Shown here: positions 1-5,056 of the stretch, piece after piece
Layout of the letters: every line of letters starts with the position of its first letter
Numbering within the stretch: position 1 is the first letter of the stretch
NCBI GenBank assembly: GCA_004356335.1
Contig: SMXP01000170.1
Span: 1 to 8,404 of the forward strand
Reading direction: 5' to 3'
Source: Alphaproteobacteria bacterium
Lineage (GTDB): Bacteria; Pseudomonadota; Alphaproteobacteria; SMXP01
DNA: 8,404 nucleotides
Translations under genes and position numbers: made by a program
The notes under the pieces: generated by a model
Databases searched by the model: none
What the model saw: only the letters and a program-made list of their open reading frames with translations
Told to the model about the DNA's origin: nothing

Positions 1-2
1 AC

Positions 3-68
3 CAGATCCGGCGCACCATGGACGAGCTGATGCAGGAAGCGATCCGGCAACTCGAAAGCAAAGGTTAG
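3..68 (+). CDS. C-terminal fragment, probable DUF1476 / ATPase inhibitor zeta family
   Basis: The window opens inside a rightward reading frame; only 21 residues remain before the TAG at 66-68. The visible peptide contains IRRTMDELMQEAIRQLE and looks like an amphipathic helix. From memory, DUF1476 proteins (the alphaproteobacterial F1-ATPase inhibitor subunit zeta) end in a similar helix of the form IRxxMDELxxxAxxQI, and DUF1476 genes often sit beside purine biosynthesis genes. Both points fit the purB gene next door, which is convergent with this one. The assignment rests on about 20 residues and the neighbourhood, so it is tentative. The stop codon lies inside the head (TTAGAG) of a repeat element, so the repeat may have set the present C-terminus. 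The true start is outside the window. Confidence 0.5.
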   Translation, partial: QIRRTMDELMQEAIRQLESKG

Positions 69-123
69 AGCATTTTCGAGCGAAGTGGACACCGGTTCGC
101 GTTAAGAAAATGCGACCAAACAA
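66..123 (+). repeat. Palindromic intergenic repeat, type A, copy 1
   Basis: This 58-bp unit recurs at 8337-8394 with a single mismatch (A89 versus G8360). It can fold into a hairpin: GCATTTTC (70-77) pairs with GAAAATGC (106-113), GCGAA (80-84) pairs with TTCGC (96-100), and the loop is GTGGACACCGG. It begins with TAGAG, which supplies the stop codon of the upstream gene, and ends with the tail CGACCAAACAA. Similar palindromic repeats are widespread in alphaproteobacterial genomes; their exact family name is not known to me. Confidence 0.85.
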
Positions 124-185
124 GGACTTAGAGTGTTTCCAGGAAAAGTGGACCCGGTTTTCCGTCCGGAAACACGACAAAACAA
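124..185 (+). repeat. Palindromic intergenic repeat, type B
   Basis: A second hairpin unit follows type A directly. GTGTTTCC (133-140) pairs with GGAAACAC (168-175), GGAAAA (142-147) pairs with TTTTCC (158-163), and the loop is GTGGACCCGG. Head (TAGAG), loop and tail (CGACAAAACAA) match those of type A although the stems differ. The unit is bounded by AAACAA at 118-123 and 180-185 and is absent from the otherwise matching arrangement at the window's right end. A diverged inverted copy lies at 4502-4560. Confidence 0.8.
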
Positions 186-234
186 CACCTTAGGGTCAGG
201 TTTTGATTCCATCAAAACCGGAAAGACCCTAGGG
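186..234. repeat. Third repeat module; strong hairpin between convergent genes
   Basis: The module starts with CACCTTAGGG, which also appears after the type A repeat at 8395-8404, where the window cuts it off. It folds into a two-tier hairpin: TAGGGTC (191-197) with GACCCTA (225-231), and GGTTTTGAT (199-207) with ATCAAAACC (211-219), around a TCC loop. It lies 7 bp beyond the purB stop codon and downstream of the convergent partial gene, so it could end or protect transcripts from both sides. There is no long T tract on either strand, so a classical intrinsic terminator is not certain. Confidence 0.7.
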
Positions 235-240
235 CATATC

Positions 241-1542
241 TTAGGTTGCTTCGCCGAATACCCGCTGGAAGATCATATCCACGTGTTTTGTGTGATAGGC
301 GAGATCGAATAACCCCTCCAATTGGTCCGTCGTCAACTTTGCCCCCACTTCTTTGTCGGATTTGAGGCGGTCCAGAAAATTTCCTTCGCCACGCCACGCC
401 GGCATGGCGTTTCGCTGTACCAGCTCATAGGCCTCCTCGCGGGACACGCCGGCCTGGGTCAGCGCCAACAGAACGCGCTGGGAATGAATAAGGCCGCCCA
501 AACGATCGAGATTGCGCTTCATGGCGTCGGGATAAATCAAAAGTTGGTCGATGATTCCGGCCAACCGGACGAGAGAAAAATCGAGCGTCACCGTAGCGTC
601 GGGAGCGATATTCCGCTCGACGCTTGAATGGGAGATGTCTCTTTCGTGCCACAATGCGACATTCTCCATGGCGGGGATCGCCATGCTTCTGACCAGCCGG
701 GCAAGGCCCGTCAGGTTTTCGGTCAATATCGGGTTGCGTTTGTGGGGCATGGCGGAAGAGCCTTTTTGACCCTCGGAAAAATATTCTTCCGCCTCCATAA
801 CCTCCGTACGTTGAAGGTGGCGGATTTCGACGGCAAGGCGTTCGACTGAACTGGCGATCACGGCCAATGTTGCGAAAAACATGGCATGCCGGTCGCGCGG
901 AATGATCTGCGTGGAAATCGGTTCCGGTTCAAGCCCCATAGCCTTGGCCACATGGGCCTCAATGCTCGGATCAATATTGGCAAAGGTCCCTACCGCTCCC
1001 GACAAAGCGCAGGTAGCGACTTCACGTCGCGCCGCGATGAGCCTTTCTTTGTTGCGGCTGAACTCGGCGTAGGCTTGCGCCATTTTTAGGCCGAATGTGG
1101 TCGGTTCGGCGTGGATTCCATGGCTGCGACCGATGCAGATCGTTTGCTTGTGTTCAAACGCGCGGCGCTTCAAGGCAGCCAACAGGTCATCCATATCTTG
1201 AATGAGCAAATCCGTGGATCGCACAAGTTGGATTGCCAAGCAGGTGTCTAATACGTCCGAAGACGTCATGCCTTGATGTATGAACCGGGCTTCCGGCCCC
1301 ACATGTTCCGCCAGATTGGTCAAGAAAGCGATGACGTCGTGCTTCACCTCGCGCTCGATTTCGTCGATCCGCGCCACATCGAATTTACCGTTTTCCCAGA
1401 CCTTTCGGGCGGCATCCTTAGGGATAATACCGAGTTCGGCTTGCGCATCGCAGGCGTGTGCCTCGATCTCGAACCAGATTTGGAATTTAGACTGGGGTTC
1501 CCAGATAGCGGCCATCTCGGGCCGGGTATAGCGGGGAATCAT
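241..1542 (-). CDS. purB: Adenylosuccinate lyase
   Basis: A 433-residue cytoplasmic enzyme of the fumarase/aspartase superfamily. It acts twice in purine synthesis, releasing fumarate from SAICAR to give AICAR and from adenylosuccinate to give AMP. The signature loop GSSAMPHKRNP is at residues 261-271. Histidines at 68 (EVKHDV) and 141 (GRSHGIHAEP) sit where the family's catalytic histidines are, TSSD is at 93-96, and ERDISHSSVER is at 300-310. Length is normal. The open frame extends 42 codons further upstream, but the ATG at 1540-1542 is chosen because the protein then begins MIPRYTRPEM, as relatives do, and GAGGGAG at 1554-1560 precedes it as a ribosome site with rather long spacing. The upstream 42 residues look unlike any PurB N-terminus. 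The gene is divergent from the two-component operon and convergent with the probable DUF1476 gene. Confidence 0.97.
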   Translation of the reverse strand: MIPRYTRPEMAAIWEPQSKFQIWFEIEAHACDAQAELGIIPKDAARKVWENGKFDVARIDEIEREVKHDVIAFLTNLAEHVGPEARFIHQGMTSSDVLDTCLAIQLVRSTDLLIQDMDDLLAALKRRAFEHKQTICIGRSHGIHAEPTTFGLKMAQAYAEFSRNKERLIAARREVATCALSGAVGTFANIDPSIEAHVAKAMGLEPEPISTQIIPRDRHAMFFATLAVIASSVERLAVEIRHLQRTEVMEAEEYFSEGQKGSSAMPHKRNPILTENLTGLARLVRSMAIPAMENVALWHERDISHSSVERNIAPDATVTLDFSLVRLAGIIDQLLIYPDAMKRNLDRLGGLIHSQRVLLALTQAGVSREEAYELVQRNAMPAWRGEGNFLDRLKSDKEVGAKLTTDQLEGLFDLAYHTKHVDMIFQRVFGEAT

Positions 1543-1587
1543 GGGGCGTGGGGCTCCCTCATTGGACACGACCTGGCTGAATGCTGC

Positions 1588-1593
1588 CTTATA
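1588..1593 (-). promoter_or_regulatory. Candidate -10 element for purB
   Basis: Read leftward this is TATAAG, five of six matches to the TATAAT consensus, placed to give a leader of about 40 nt before the purB ATG. No convincing -35 hexamer is present at 16-18 bp upstream, so the call is weak. Confidence 0.3.
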
Positions 1594-1639
1594 ACAGACT
1601 GGGCCGGCAAATGCCCAGCAAATGAGCGGTTCAAAAATG

Positions 1640-1656
1640 CTTAAGCAGTACTTAAG
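1640..1656. promoter_or_regulatory. PmrA/QseB-type operator upstream of the response regulator
   Basis: CTTAAG-CAGTA-CTTAAG is two identical hexamers starting 11 bp apart. From memory, PmrA-class regulators bind YTTAAK-N5-YTTAAK as direct half-sites, which this fits exactly. It ends 59 bp before the regulator's ATG and just upstream of a possible -10 (TAAGAT, 1676-1681), where an activator would overlap the -35 position. Each hexamer is its own reverse complement, so the site reads the same leftward and could also influence purB. Autoregulation is an inference. Confidence 0.6.
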
Positions 1657-1675
1657 TTGAAGCTCCAAGATCTGC

Positions 1676-1681
1676 TAAGAT
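1676..1681 (+). promoter_or_regulatory. Candidate -10 element of the two-component operon
   Basis: TAAGAT matches the -10 consensus at four of six positions. There is no good -35 hexamer; the second CTTAAG half-site ends 19 bp upstream, the arrangement expected of an activator-dependent promoter. Confidence 0.35.
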
Positions 1682-1715
1682 GGTGCGGGCAGTGAAGCTT
1701 TGAAAGGTCAATTAA

Positions 1716-2375
1716 ATGCGGCTTTTGTTGGTCGAGGATGATACCCAATTGGGTGACGGGCTGCGCGCCGTGTTACGCCAAGAAGGCTATGCCGTCGACT
1801 GGGCTAAAGACGGGGAAGAGGCCGAACTCGCGCTCAAAGTCGAATCCTATGACATCGTGCTGCTCGATTTGGGCCTTCCGATTAAATCGGGTCTGGAGAT
1901 CTTGGACGGATTGCGTGCCGAAGGAAGCGACGTTCCCGTGCTTGTTCTGACCGCGCGCGACACGACCCTTGATCGGGTTGAAGGTCTCGACAAGGGCGCC
2001 GACGATTATATGGTGAAACCGTTCGATATGGACGAATTGTGCGCGCGTATTCGGTCCATCTTACGTCGAGCCCACGGCCGCGCGGTACCGACCTTGACCC
2101 ATGGCACTCTCGAAGTCGATGTGGCCGGCCGCTGTGTTGTGTTAGACGGGCAGCAAGTGGAGCTGTCAGGTAAAGAATTTGCGGTTCTTCATCAGTTGCT
2201 TGAAAATCAAGGACGGGTCCTGTCCAAGAGTCGCCTGGAAGATGGCATCTACGATTGGGACAGCGAACTCGAAAGCAATGCTGTCGAAGTTTATGTGCAT
2301 CACCTTCGCCGCAAATTGGGCAAGGATCTCATTCGAACCATTAGAGGCGTCGGTTACGTGATCGACAAAGGATAA
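1716..2375 (+). CDS. OmpR-family response regulator, PmrA/QseB-like
   Basis: A 219-residue DNA-binding response regulator of normal length for the family. Residues 1-118 form the receiver domain: acidic pocket E7-D8-D9, phosphoacceptor D51 in LLDLGLP, T79 in LTAR, and K101-P102. Residues 125-217 form the winged-helix output domain, with the recognition helix in SNAVEVYVHHLRRKLG (187-202) and the wing ending in RTIRGVGYVID. The SNAVEVYVHHLRRK pattern and overall look match the PmrA/QseB/TctD group better than PhoB or OmpR. The ATG at 1716 has AAAGG about 9 bp upstream. The sensor kinase follows after a 3-bp gap, so the two are surely one operon. A CTTAAG-N5-CTTAAG box upstream suggests that it controls its own promoter. 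The signal sensed cannot be read from sequence. Confidence 0.95.
   Translation: MRLLLVEDDTQLGDGLRAVLRQEGYAVDWAKDGEEAELALKVESYDIVLLDLGLPIKSGLEILDGLRAEGSDVPVLVLTARDTTLDRVEGLDKGADDYMVKPFDMDELCARIRSILRRAHGRAVPTLTHGTLEVDVAGRCVVLDGQQVELSGKEFAVLHQLLENQGRVLSKSRLEDGIYDWDSELESNAVEVYVHHLRRKLGKDLIRTIRGVGYVIDKG
2368..2372 (+). promoter_or_regulatory. Ribosome binding site selecting a TTG start
   Basis: AAGGA lies 6 bp before the TTG at 2379-2381 and overlaps the end of the regulator gene. The nearest in-frame ATG (2400) has no purine-rich site upstream, so this motif decides the start of the kinase and suggests translational coupling to the regulator. Confidence 0.7.
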
Positions 2376-2378
2376 GCT

Positions 2379-3734
2379 TTGATCTCCATTCATCGGCATA
2401 TGTTGTTTATTCTGTTGACCGCTTTTTTTCTCGTTTGGATGGTGGCGGTCGGCTTTACCACGTGGAACACGCGCCACCGCATCGAGCAAGTCCTTGATGC
2501 CCAATTGGTGCAGGGCGCTAATTTTCTCTGGTTGCGCGTGAAAGACGCCCGCGATCGAGGCGAAGACGCATTAGCTGAGGTCATTAAAGACACCGAACGA
2601 ACATTCAGCCGTATTGAATCCTTTACCTTTCAAGTTTGGGATGGACGTTCGCTCATTTTGAAATCAGCCAATGCTCCGAATGAACGTATGTCGAGCCGGC
2701 CGGGGACGGGCGAAGGCACCATGAATGGGGGCTCATGGCGCTATTATTATCGGGTTGATGCGTTCGACGGTTTCGACGTCATTATTGGTGTTGAAGACGA
2801 TTTCAGCGGCGATGTGGTGAAGGCCGTTGCCATTCGCTATACTTGGCCCATGCTGCTCGCCATGCCCTTTGTCGGCCTCGCTATTTTCTACGGCGTTACG
2901 CGGGGCCTTGCCCCTTTGCGCGAGCTTGCCACTCAGATTACCGAGCGTTCGCCCTACCAGATGTCGCCAATCGATGCGGCCAAGGTACCGCAGGAAGTCG
3001 AAGGCATTGTCATGTCTTTAAACAATCTGCTGGCGCGGCTTGAAGAGGCGATAGAAGGGGAGCGTCGATTTACCGCCAATGCCAGTCATGAATTGAGAAC
3101 ACCATTGGCTGCCATACATGTGCAATGCCAGGTCGCCCTAAGAGCCACAGACTCTGAAGAACGGGACCGGGCATTGCAACAAATCTCTCAAAGCGTCGAT
3201 CGGGCGACGCGCATGGTCGCTCAACTTCTCACTCTGGCTCGACTGGATCCGGATACGGTCGAGAGTATTCTCAAGCCGATCAATTTGAGGCGGCTTTTGG
3301 AAGAGGAAGTAGCCGAAGTGTCGCCTTCCGCACTGGAAAAGAAAATCGATATCGGTTTGGAATGTCCCGACGATGTGACCATATCCGCGGATTCCGAGAG
3401 TCTCTTTATTTTGGCGCGCAACCTTCTCGATAACGCCATACGATATACACCCGAAGGAGGCGGCGTTACGACCGTGGTGGAACAAGGGGACGACGAAGTG
3501 CGTTTGTCCGTAACGGACACGGGTCCCGGCATTGCCCCGGAGGAGAGAGACAAAGTATTGGATCGATTTTATCGCATCGTCGGGTCTGCCAGCAGCGGGG
3601 CGGGGCTTGGTCTGTCCATTGTCAATCGCATCGTGGAAATGCATGGCGCACGATTGGAACTGTCCGACAATGGGCCGCACGGCCTCAAAGTAACCGTCAT
3701 TTTCCCCCGAGAGCATAGCACCGTTTCCACTTAA
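2379..3734 (+). CDS. Membrane sensor histidine kinase, QseC/PmrB-like
   Basis: A 451-residue inner-membrane kinase and partner of the regulator just upstream. Transmembrane segments are at about residues 8-27 and 154-173, enclosing a periplasmic sensor region (28-153) of about 125 residues. A HAMP linker follows (about 174-226). The dimerisation/phosphoacceptor helix contains SHELRTPLAAI with H237. The ATPase domain shows the N box NLLDNAIRYTP (348-358), G1 box DTGPGI (380-385), F box RFYRI (396-400) and G2 box GAGLGLSI (407-414). All key catalytic motifs are intact. The start is TTG at 2379, supported by AAGGA 6 bp upstream; an ATG seven codons later is the alternative and would trim the residues before the first membrane helix. 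The stop codon lies inside a second CTTAAG-type box that precedes the PepSY gene. Confidence 0.94.
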   Translation: MISIHRHMLFILLTAFFLVWMVAVGFTTWNTRHRIEQVLDAQLVQGANFLWLRVKDARDRGEDALAEVIKDTERTFSRIESFTFQVWDGRSLILKSANAPNERMSSRPGTGEGTMNGGSWRYYYRVDAFDGFDVIIGVEDDFSGDVVKAVAIRYTWPMLLAMPFVGLAIFYGVTRGLAPLRELATQITERSPYQMSPIDAAKVPQEVEGIVMSLNNLLARLEEAIEGERRFTANASHELRTPLAAIHVQCQVALRATDSEERDRALQQISQSVDRATRMVAQLLTLARLDPDTVESILKPINLRRLLEEEVAEVSPSALEKKIDIGLECPDDVTISADSESLFILARNLLDNAIRYTPEGGGVTTVVEQGDDEVRLSVTDTGPGIAPEERDKVLDRFYRIVGSASSGAGLGLSIVNRIVEMHGARLELSDNGPHGLKVTVIFPREHSTVST

Positions 3735-3746
3735 GCCGGGATTAAG
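3730..3746. promoter_or_regulatory. Second PmrA/QseB-type operator, upstream of the PepSY gene
   Basis: CTTAAG-CCGGG-ATTAAG on the + strand; read leftward it is CTTAAT-CCCGG-CTTAAG, a full match to the remembered YTTAAK-N5-YTTAAK pattern. Half-site spacing (11 bp) equals that of the box at 1640-1656. It overlaps the kinase stop codon (3732-3734) and sits about 105 bp before the chosen PepSY start. It suggests a separate promoter for the PepSY gene under the same regulator. Confidence 0.5.
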
Positions 3747-3850
3747 GCTGCCTGCCAACTATCAAGCCCTGGCAACAAACAAAAAGAGCTGGCCCCGGGA
3801 CGATGGCCATTCTTCGGATAAGGGCAAAGGGTGTGGGTATTGGAACGGAT

Positions 3851-4429
3851 ATGACCGAGACTTCACAAGGCCACTTTCTTACGCGATTTCGACTGCTGCA
3901 AATTATTGTGCTTTGCGCTTTTGGCAGTGTTCTCGGGACCGTGACCGGCTCGGCCGGCACCAATGAGGATTTGAATGAGCTGTTAGACCAGGTTCAGTTC
4001 TCTCTGGTGGACGCGGTCAATATGGTGCAGTCCAGTTTCGACGGGTACGTCATTGGTGTCGAGCTGGAAGAAGAAGATGGCATGTTCTACTACGAGGTGG
4101 AACTTGTGAGTGAGGTAGGCAGGGCACGGGTTTATGTTAATCCGGCAAACGGCATCGTGATCGGGATCGATCAAGAGGAAGGTATCGCGATTAGGTTTCA
4201 ACGCCGCTGGCAAAGACGTCTGGCCGCGGCACAGGCATCGAAATTAACGATCGTCGAAGCCATCAGAGTCGCTCAAGAAAAAGCGGATGGTCATGTGGTG
4301 GAAGTCGATCTAAAAACGCGATCTGAACCTACCGTTTACGAAATTAAGCTGCTCAATGGAGACCAAGAATCCGAGGTCAGCGTGGCGACGAATGACGGAT
4401 CGATCACGGATTTCGATGTGGACGATTAG
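3851..4429 (+). CDS. Secreted protein with two PepSY domains
   Basis: A 192-residue acidic protein predicted to be exported. The N-terminus has a basic patch (RFR, 12-14), a hydrophobic stretch (about 15-31) and small residues (TGSAG, 32-36) that could be a signal peptidase site; without cleavage it would be a membrane anchor. Two tandem PepSY-like units follow. The first runs about 51-107 (SLVDAVNMVQ ... YYEVELV ... VYVNPANGIVIGID). The second runs about 133-190 (TIVEAIRVAQEKADGHVVEVDL ... YEIKLL ... VATNDGSITDFDV). PepSY domains are thought to inhibit or modulate peptidases or sensors outside the membrane, and such genes often accompany two-component systems. The ATG at 3851 is chosen because it puts the signal peptide at the N-terminus and has GGAACGG before it; an ATG at 3803 would add 16 residues. 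The TAG stop lies in the head of a repeat. Confidence 0.85.
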   Translation: MTETSQGHFLTRFRLLQIIVLCAFGSVLGTVTGSAGTNEDLNELLDQVQFSLVDAVNMVQSSFDGYVIGVELEEEDGMFYYEVELVSEVGRARVYVNPANGIVIGIDQEEGIAIRFQRRWQRRLAAAQASKLTIVEAIRVAQEKADGHVVEVDLKTRSEPTVYEIKLLNGDQESEVSVATNDGSITDFDVDD

Positions 4430-4496
4430 AATGTTTCCAGGAAAACCGGTACCCACCCCGGCCTTCGCCGGGGCATGCTTTTCCTGAATGCGCTCT
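4426..4496. repeat. Chimeric palindromic repeat with a nested GC hairpin
   Basis: The left arm (4426-4445) matches the left arm of the type B unit at 128-147 with one mismatch, and contains the stop codon of the PepSY gene. The right arm, TTTTCCTGAATGCGCTCT, matches the arm at 4542-4559. CAGGAAAA (4438-4445) pairs with TTTTCCTG (4479-4486). The loop holds the core in the opposite orientation (CCGGTACCCAC) and a perfect inner hairpin: CCCCGGC (4456-4462), CTTC, GCCGGGG (4467-4473). The GC hairpin may help end PepSY transcription, although no long T run follows. Confidence 0.7.
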
Positions 4497-4501
4497 CCGT
4501 C

Positions 4502-4560
4502 TTTGTTTTGTCGTGCATTCGGACGGAAAACCGGTCCCCACTTTTCCTGAATGCGCTCTA
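4502..4560 (-). repeat. Palindromic intergenic repeat, type B variant, inverted
   Basis: Read leftward this unit has the TAGAG head, the loop GTGGGGACCGG and the tail CGACAAAACAA of the family. The inner stem GGAAAA/TTTTCC (4525-4530 with 4542-4547) is the same as in the unit at 124-185. The outer stem is GCATTC (4515-4520) with GAATGC (4549-4554), where the other copy has GTTTCC with GGAAAC. Three pairs have changed on both sides. Confidence 0.8.
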
Positions 4561-4562
4561 TA

Positions 4563-4580
4563 GCGGCCCATTCAGGCCGC
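4563..4580. other. Short GC-rich perfect hairpin
   Basis: GCGGCC (4563-4568) pairs with GGCCGC (4575-4580) around the loop CATTCA. It directly follows the inverted repeat unit and lies between the convergent PepSY and Flp genes. It could contribute to transcript ends, but no T tract follows on either strand. Confidence 0.4.
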
Positions 4581-4633
4581 CGGCGCGCGCTCGGCGAGCG
4601 GAAACTTGGAGGGGGGATGCAATTCGCCAACGA

Positions 4634-4677
4634 TAAGCGCCCCGGCTCGCTCTATCGAACGAGACACGGAGCACTTA
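4634..4677 (-). other. Strand-specific RNA hairpin downstream of the Flp gene
   Basis: In leftward RNA, UAAGUGCUCC pairs along all ten positions with GGGGCGCUUA. After a small internal loop (GUGU opposite CC), CUCGUUC pairs along all seven positions with GAGCGAG around a GAUA loop. Three of the 17 pairs are G-U, so on the opposite strand they become C-A mismatches. The structure starts 22 nt after the Flp stop codon. It may be a 3' end or stabilising structure for that transcript. No U tract follows, so it is not a classical terminator. Confidence 0.5.
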
Positions 4678-4699
4678 GCTGAAGGCAAAAATCTACGTT

Positions 4700-4864
4700 T
4701 TAGCCCAGCTTGGTGGCGATTGTGTTAAATGTCGTCGATAAGTTGGTTCCAACAGCCGTAGCAGCGCCGATAATCACGACGGAAATGAGCGCGGCAATCA
4801 GACCGTATTCAATCGCCGTGGCTCCAGTTTCGTCGTCCAAAAAACGTAAGACAAGCTTGCTCAT
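4700..4864 (-). CDS. flp: Flp/Fap-type pilin (class III signal peptide)
   Basis: A 54-residue Flp-family prepilin, the subunit of Tad-type tight-adherence pili. It has a short leader ending in glycine (residues 1-14, LRFLDDETG), then the processing motif G/ATAIEYGL. Cleavage after G14 by a TadV/CpaA-type prepilin peptidase would leave the conserved E-Y pair at mature positions 5 and 6 (E19, Y20). The hydrophobic helix runs about 17-41, and the tail is NLSTTFNTIATKLG. Length is typical. The frame is open 29 codons further upstream, but the ATG at 4862-4864 is firm because AGGAG lies 7 bp before it and the leader then has the family's length. No other Tad/Cpa gene is in the window, so the assembly machinery must be encoded elsewhere, or this copy is unused. 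Confidence 0.92.
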   Translation of the reverse strand: MSKLVLRFLDDETGATAIEYGLIAALISVVIIGAATAVGTNLSTTFNTIATKLG

Positions 4865-4871
4865 AAAATTA

Positions 4872-4876
4872 CTCCT
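4872..4876 (-). promoter_or_regulatory. Ribosome binding site of the Flp pilin gene
   Basis: Read leftward this is AGGAG with 7 bp to the ATG. It is the best Shine-Dalgarno match in the window and sets the pilin start, rejecting a 29-codon upstream extension. Confidence 0.8.
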
Positions 4877-4928
4877 ACTCTTTTCAACACTTAAGGAATG
4901 CCGGATCGGCACACCAGGTCTGCATGAC

Positions 4929-4958
4929 AAGATACCGACGAGAAAAAACATACGGCAA
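4929..4958 (-). promoter_or_regulatory. Candidate promoter of the Flp pilin gene
   Basis: Read leftward, TTGCCG (4953-4958) and TATCTT (4929-4934) are separated by 18 bp; each matches its sigma-70 consensus hexamer at four of six positions. This would give a leader of roughly 55-60 nt. The surrounding gap of 192 bp between radC and the pilin gene is AT-rich and also holds the inverted repeat ATTTGT-TT-ACAAAT (5013-5026), of unknown role. Confidence 0.3.
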
Positions 4959-5056
4959 AGTAATTAGCGATGGGTTAAAGGTTTAAGTAAAATTTTACCG
5001 ACTCGGGAAATGATTTGTTTACAAATTCCGCACCGTCCAAATTTGCGCGCGGGCCA

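Noticed and set aside
66..234. Reading the hairpin repeats as a CRISPR array
   Set aside because: Units are adjacent, internally palindromic and differ in sequence; there are no unique spacers of regular length and no cas genes.
1273..1644. Rightward open frame opposite purB (123 codons)
   Set aside because: It is antisense to conserved purB sequence, with no ribosome site or recognisable domain.
1543..1668. A 42-codon upstream extension of purB in the same frame
   Set aside because: PurB relatives begin at MIPRY, the extra residues resemble nothing in the family, and a ribosome-like site precedes the internal ATG at 1542. The region is better explained as the divergent promoter area.
3138..3758. 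Long leftward open frame opposite the kinase (206 codons)
   Set aside because: It lies wholly over the kinase coding region and resembles no family; high-GC antisense frames of this length are common.
3803..3850. Earlier ATG for the PepSY gene
   Set aside because: It would place 16 basic and glycine-rich residues before a clean signal peptide; its GGGA is only 2 bp from the ATG. It remains possible, since its distance to the upstream box (56 bp) resembles that of the regulator gene (59 bp).
4890..4895. Single CTTAAG upstream of the Flp gene
   Set aside because: No partner half-site exists 11 bp to either side, so it does not make a regulator box.
4865..4951. Upstream extension of the Flp pilin
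   Set aside because: Flp leaders are short, and AGGAG sits 7 bp before the ATG at 4864.
5013..5026. ATTTGT-TT-ACAAAT inverted repeat as the radC terminator
   Set aside because: The stem is AT-only and short with a 2-base loop, and no T tract follows leftward. It could be a protein site, but nothing supports a specific one.
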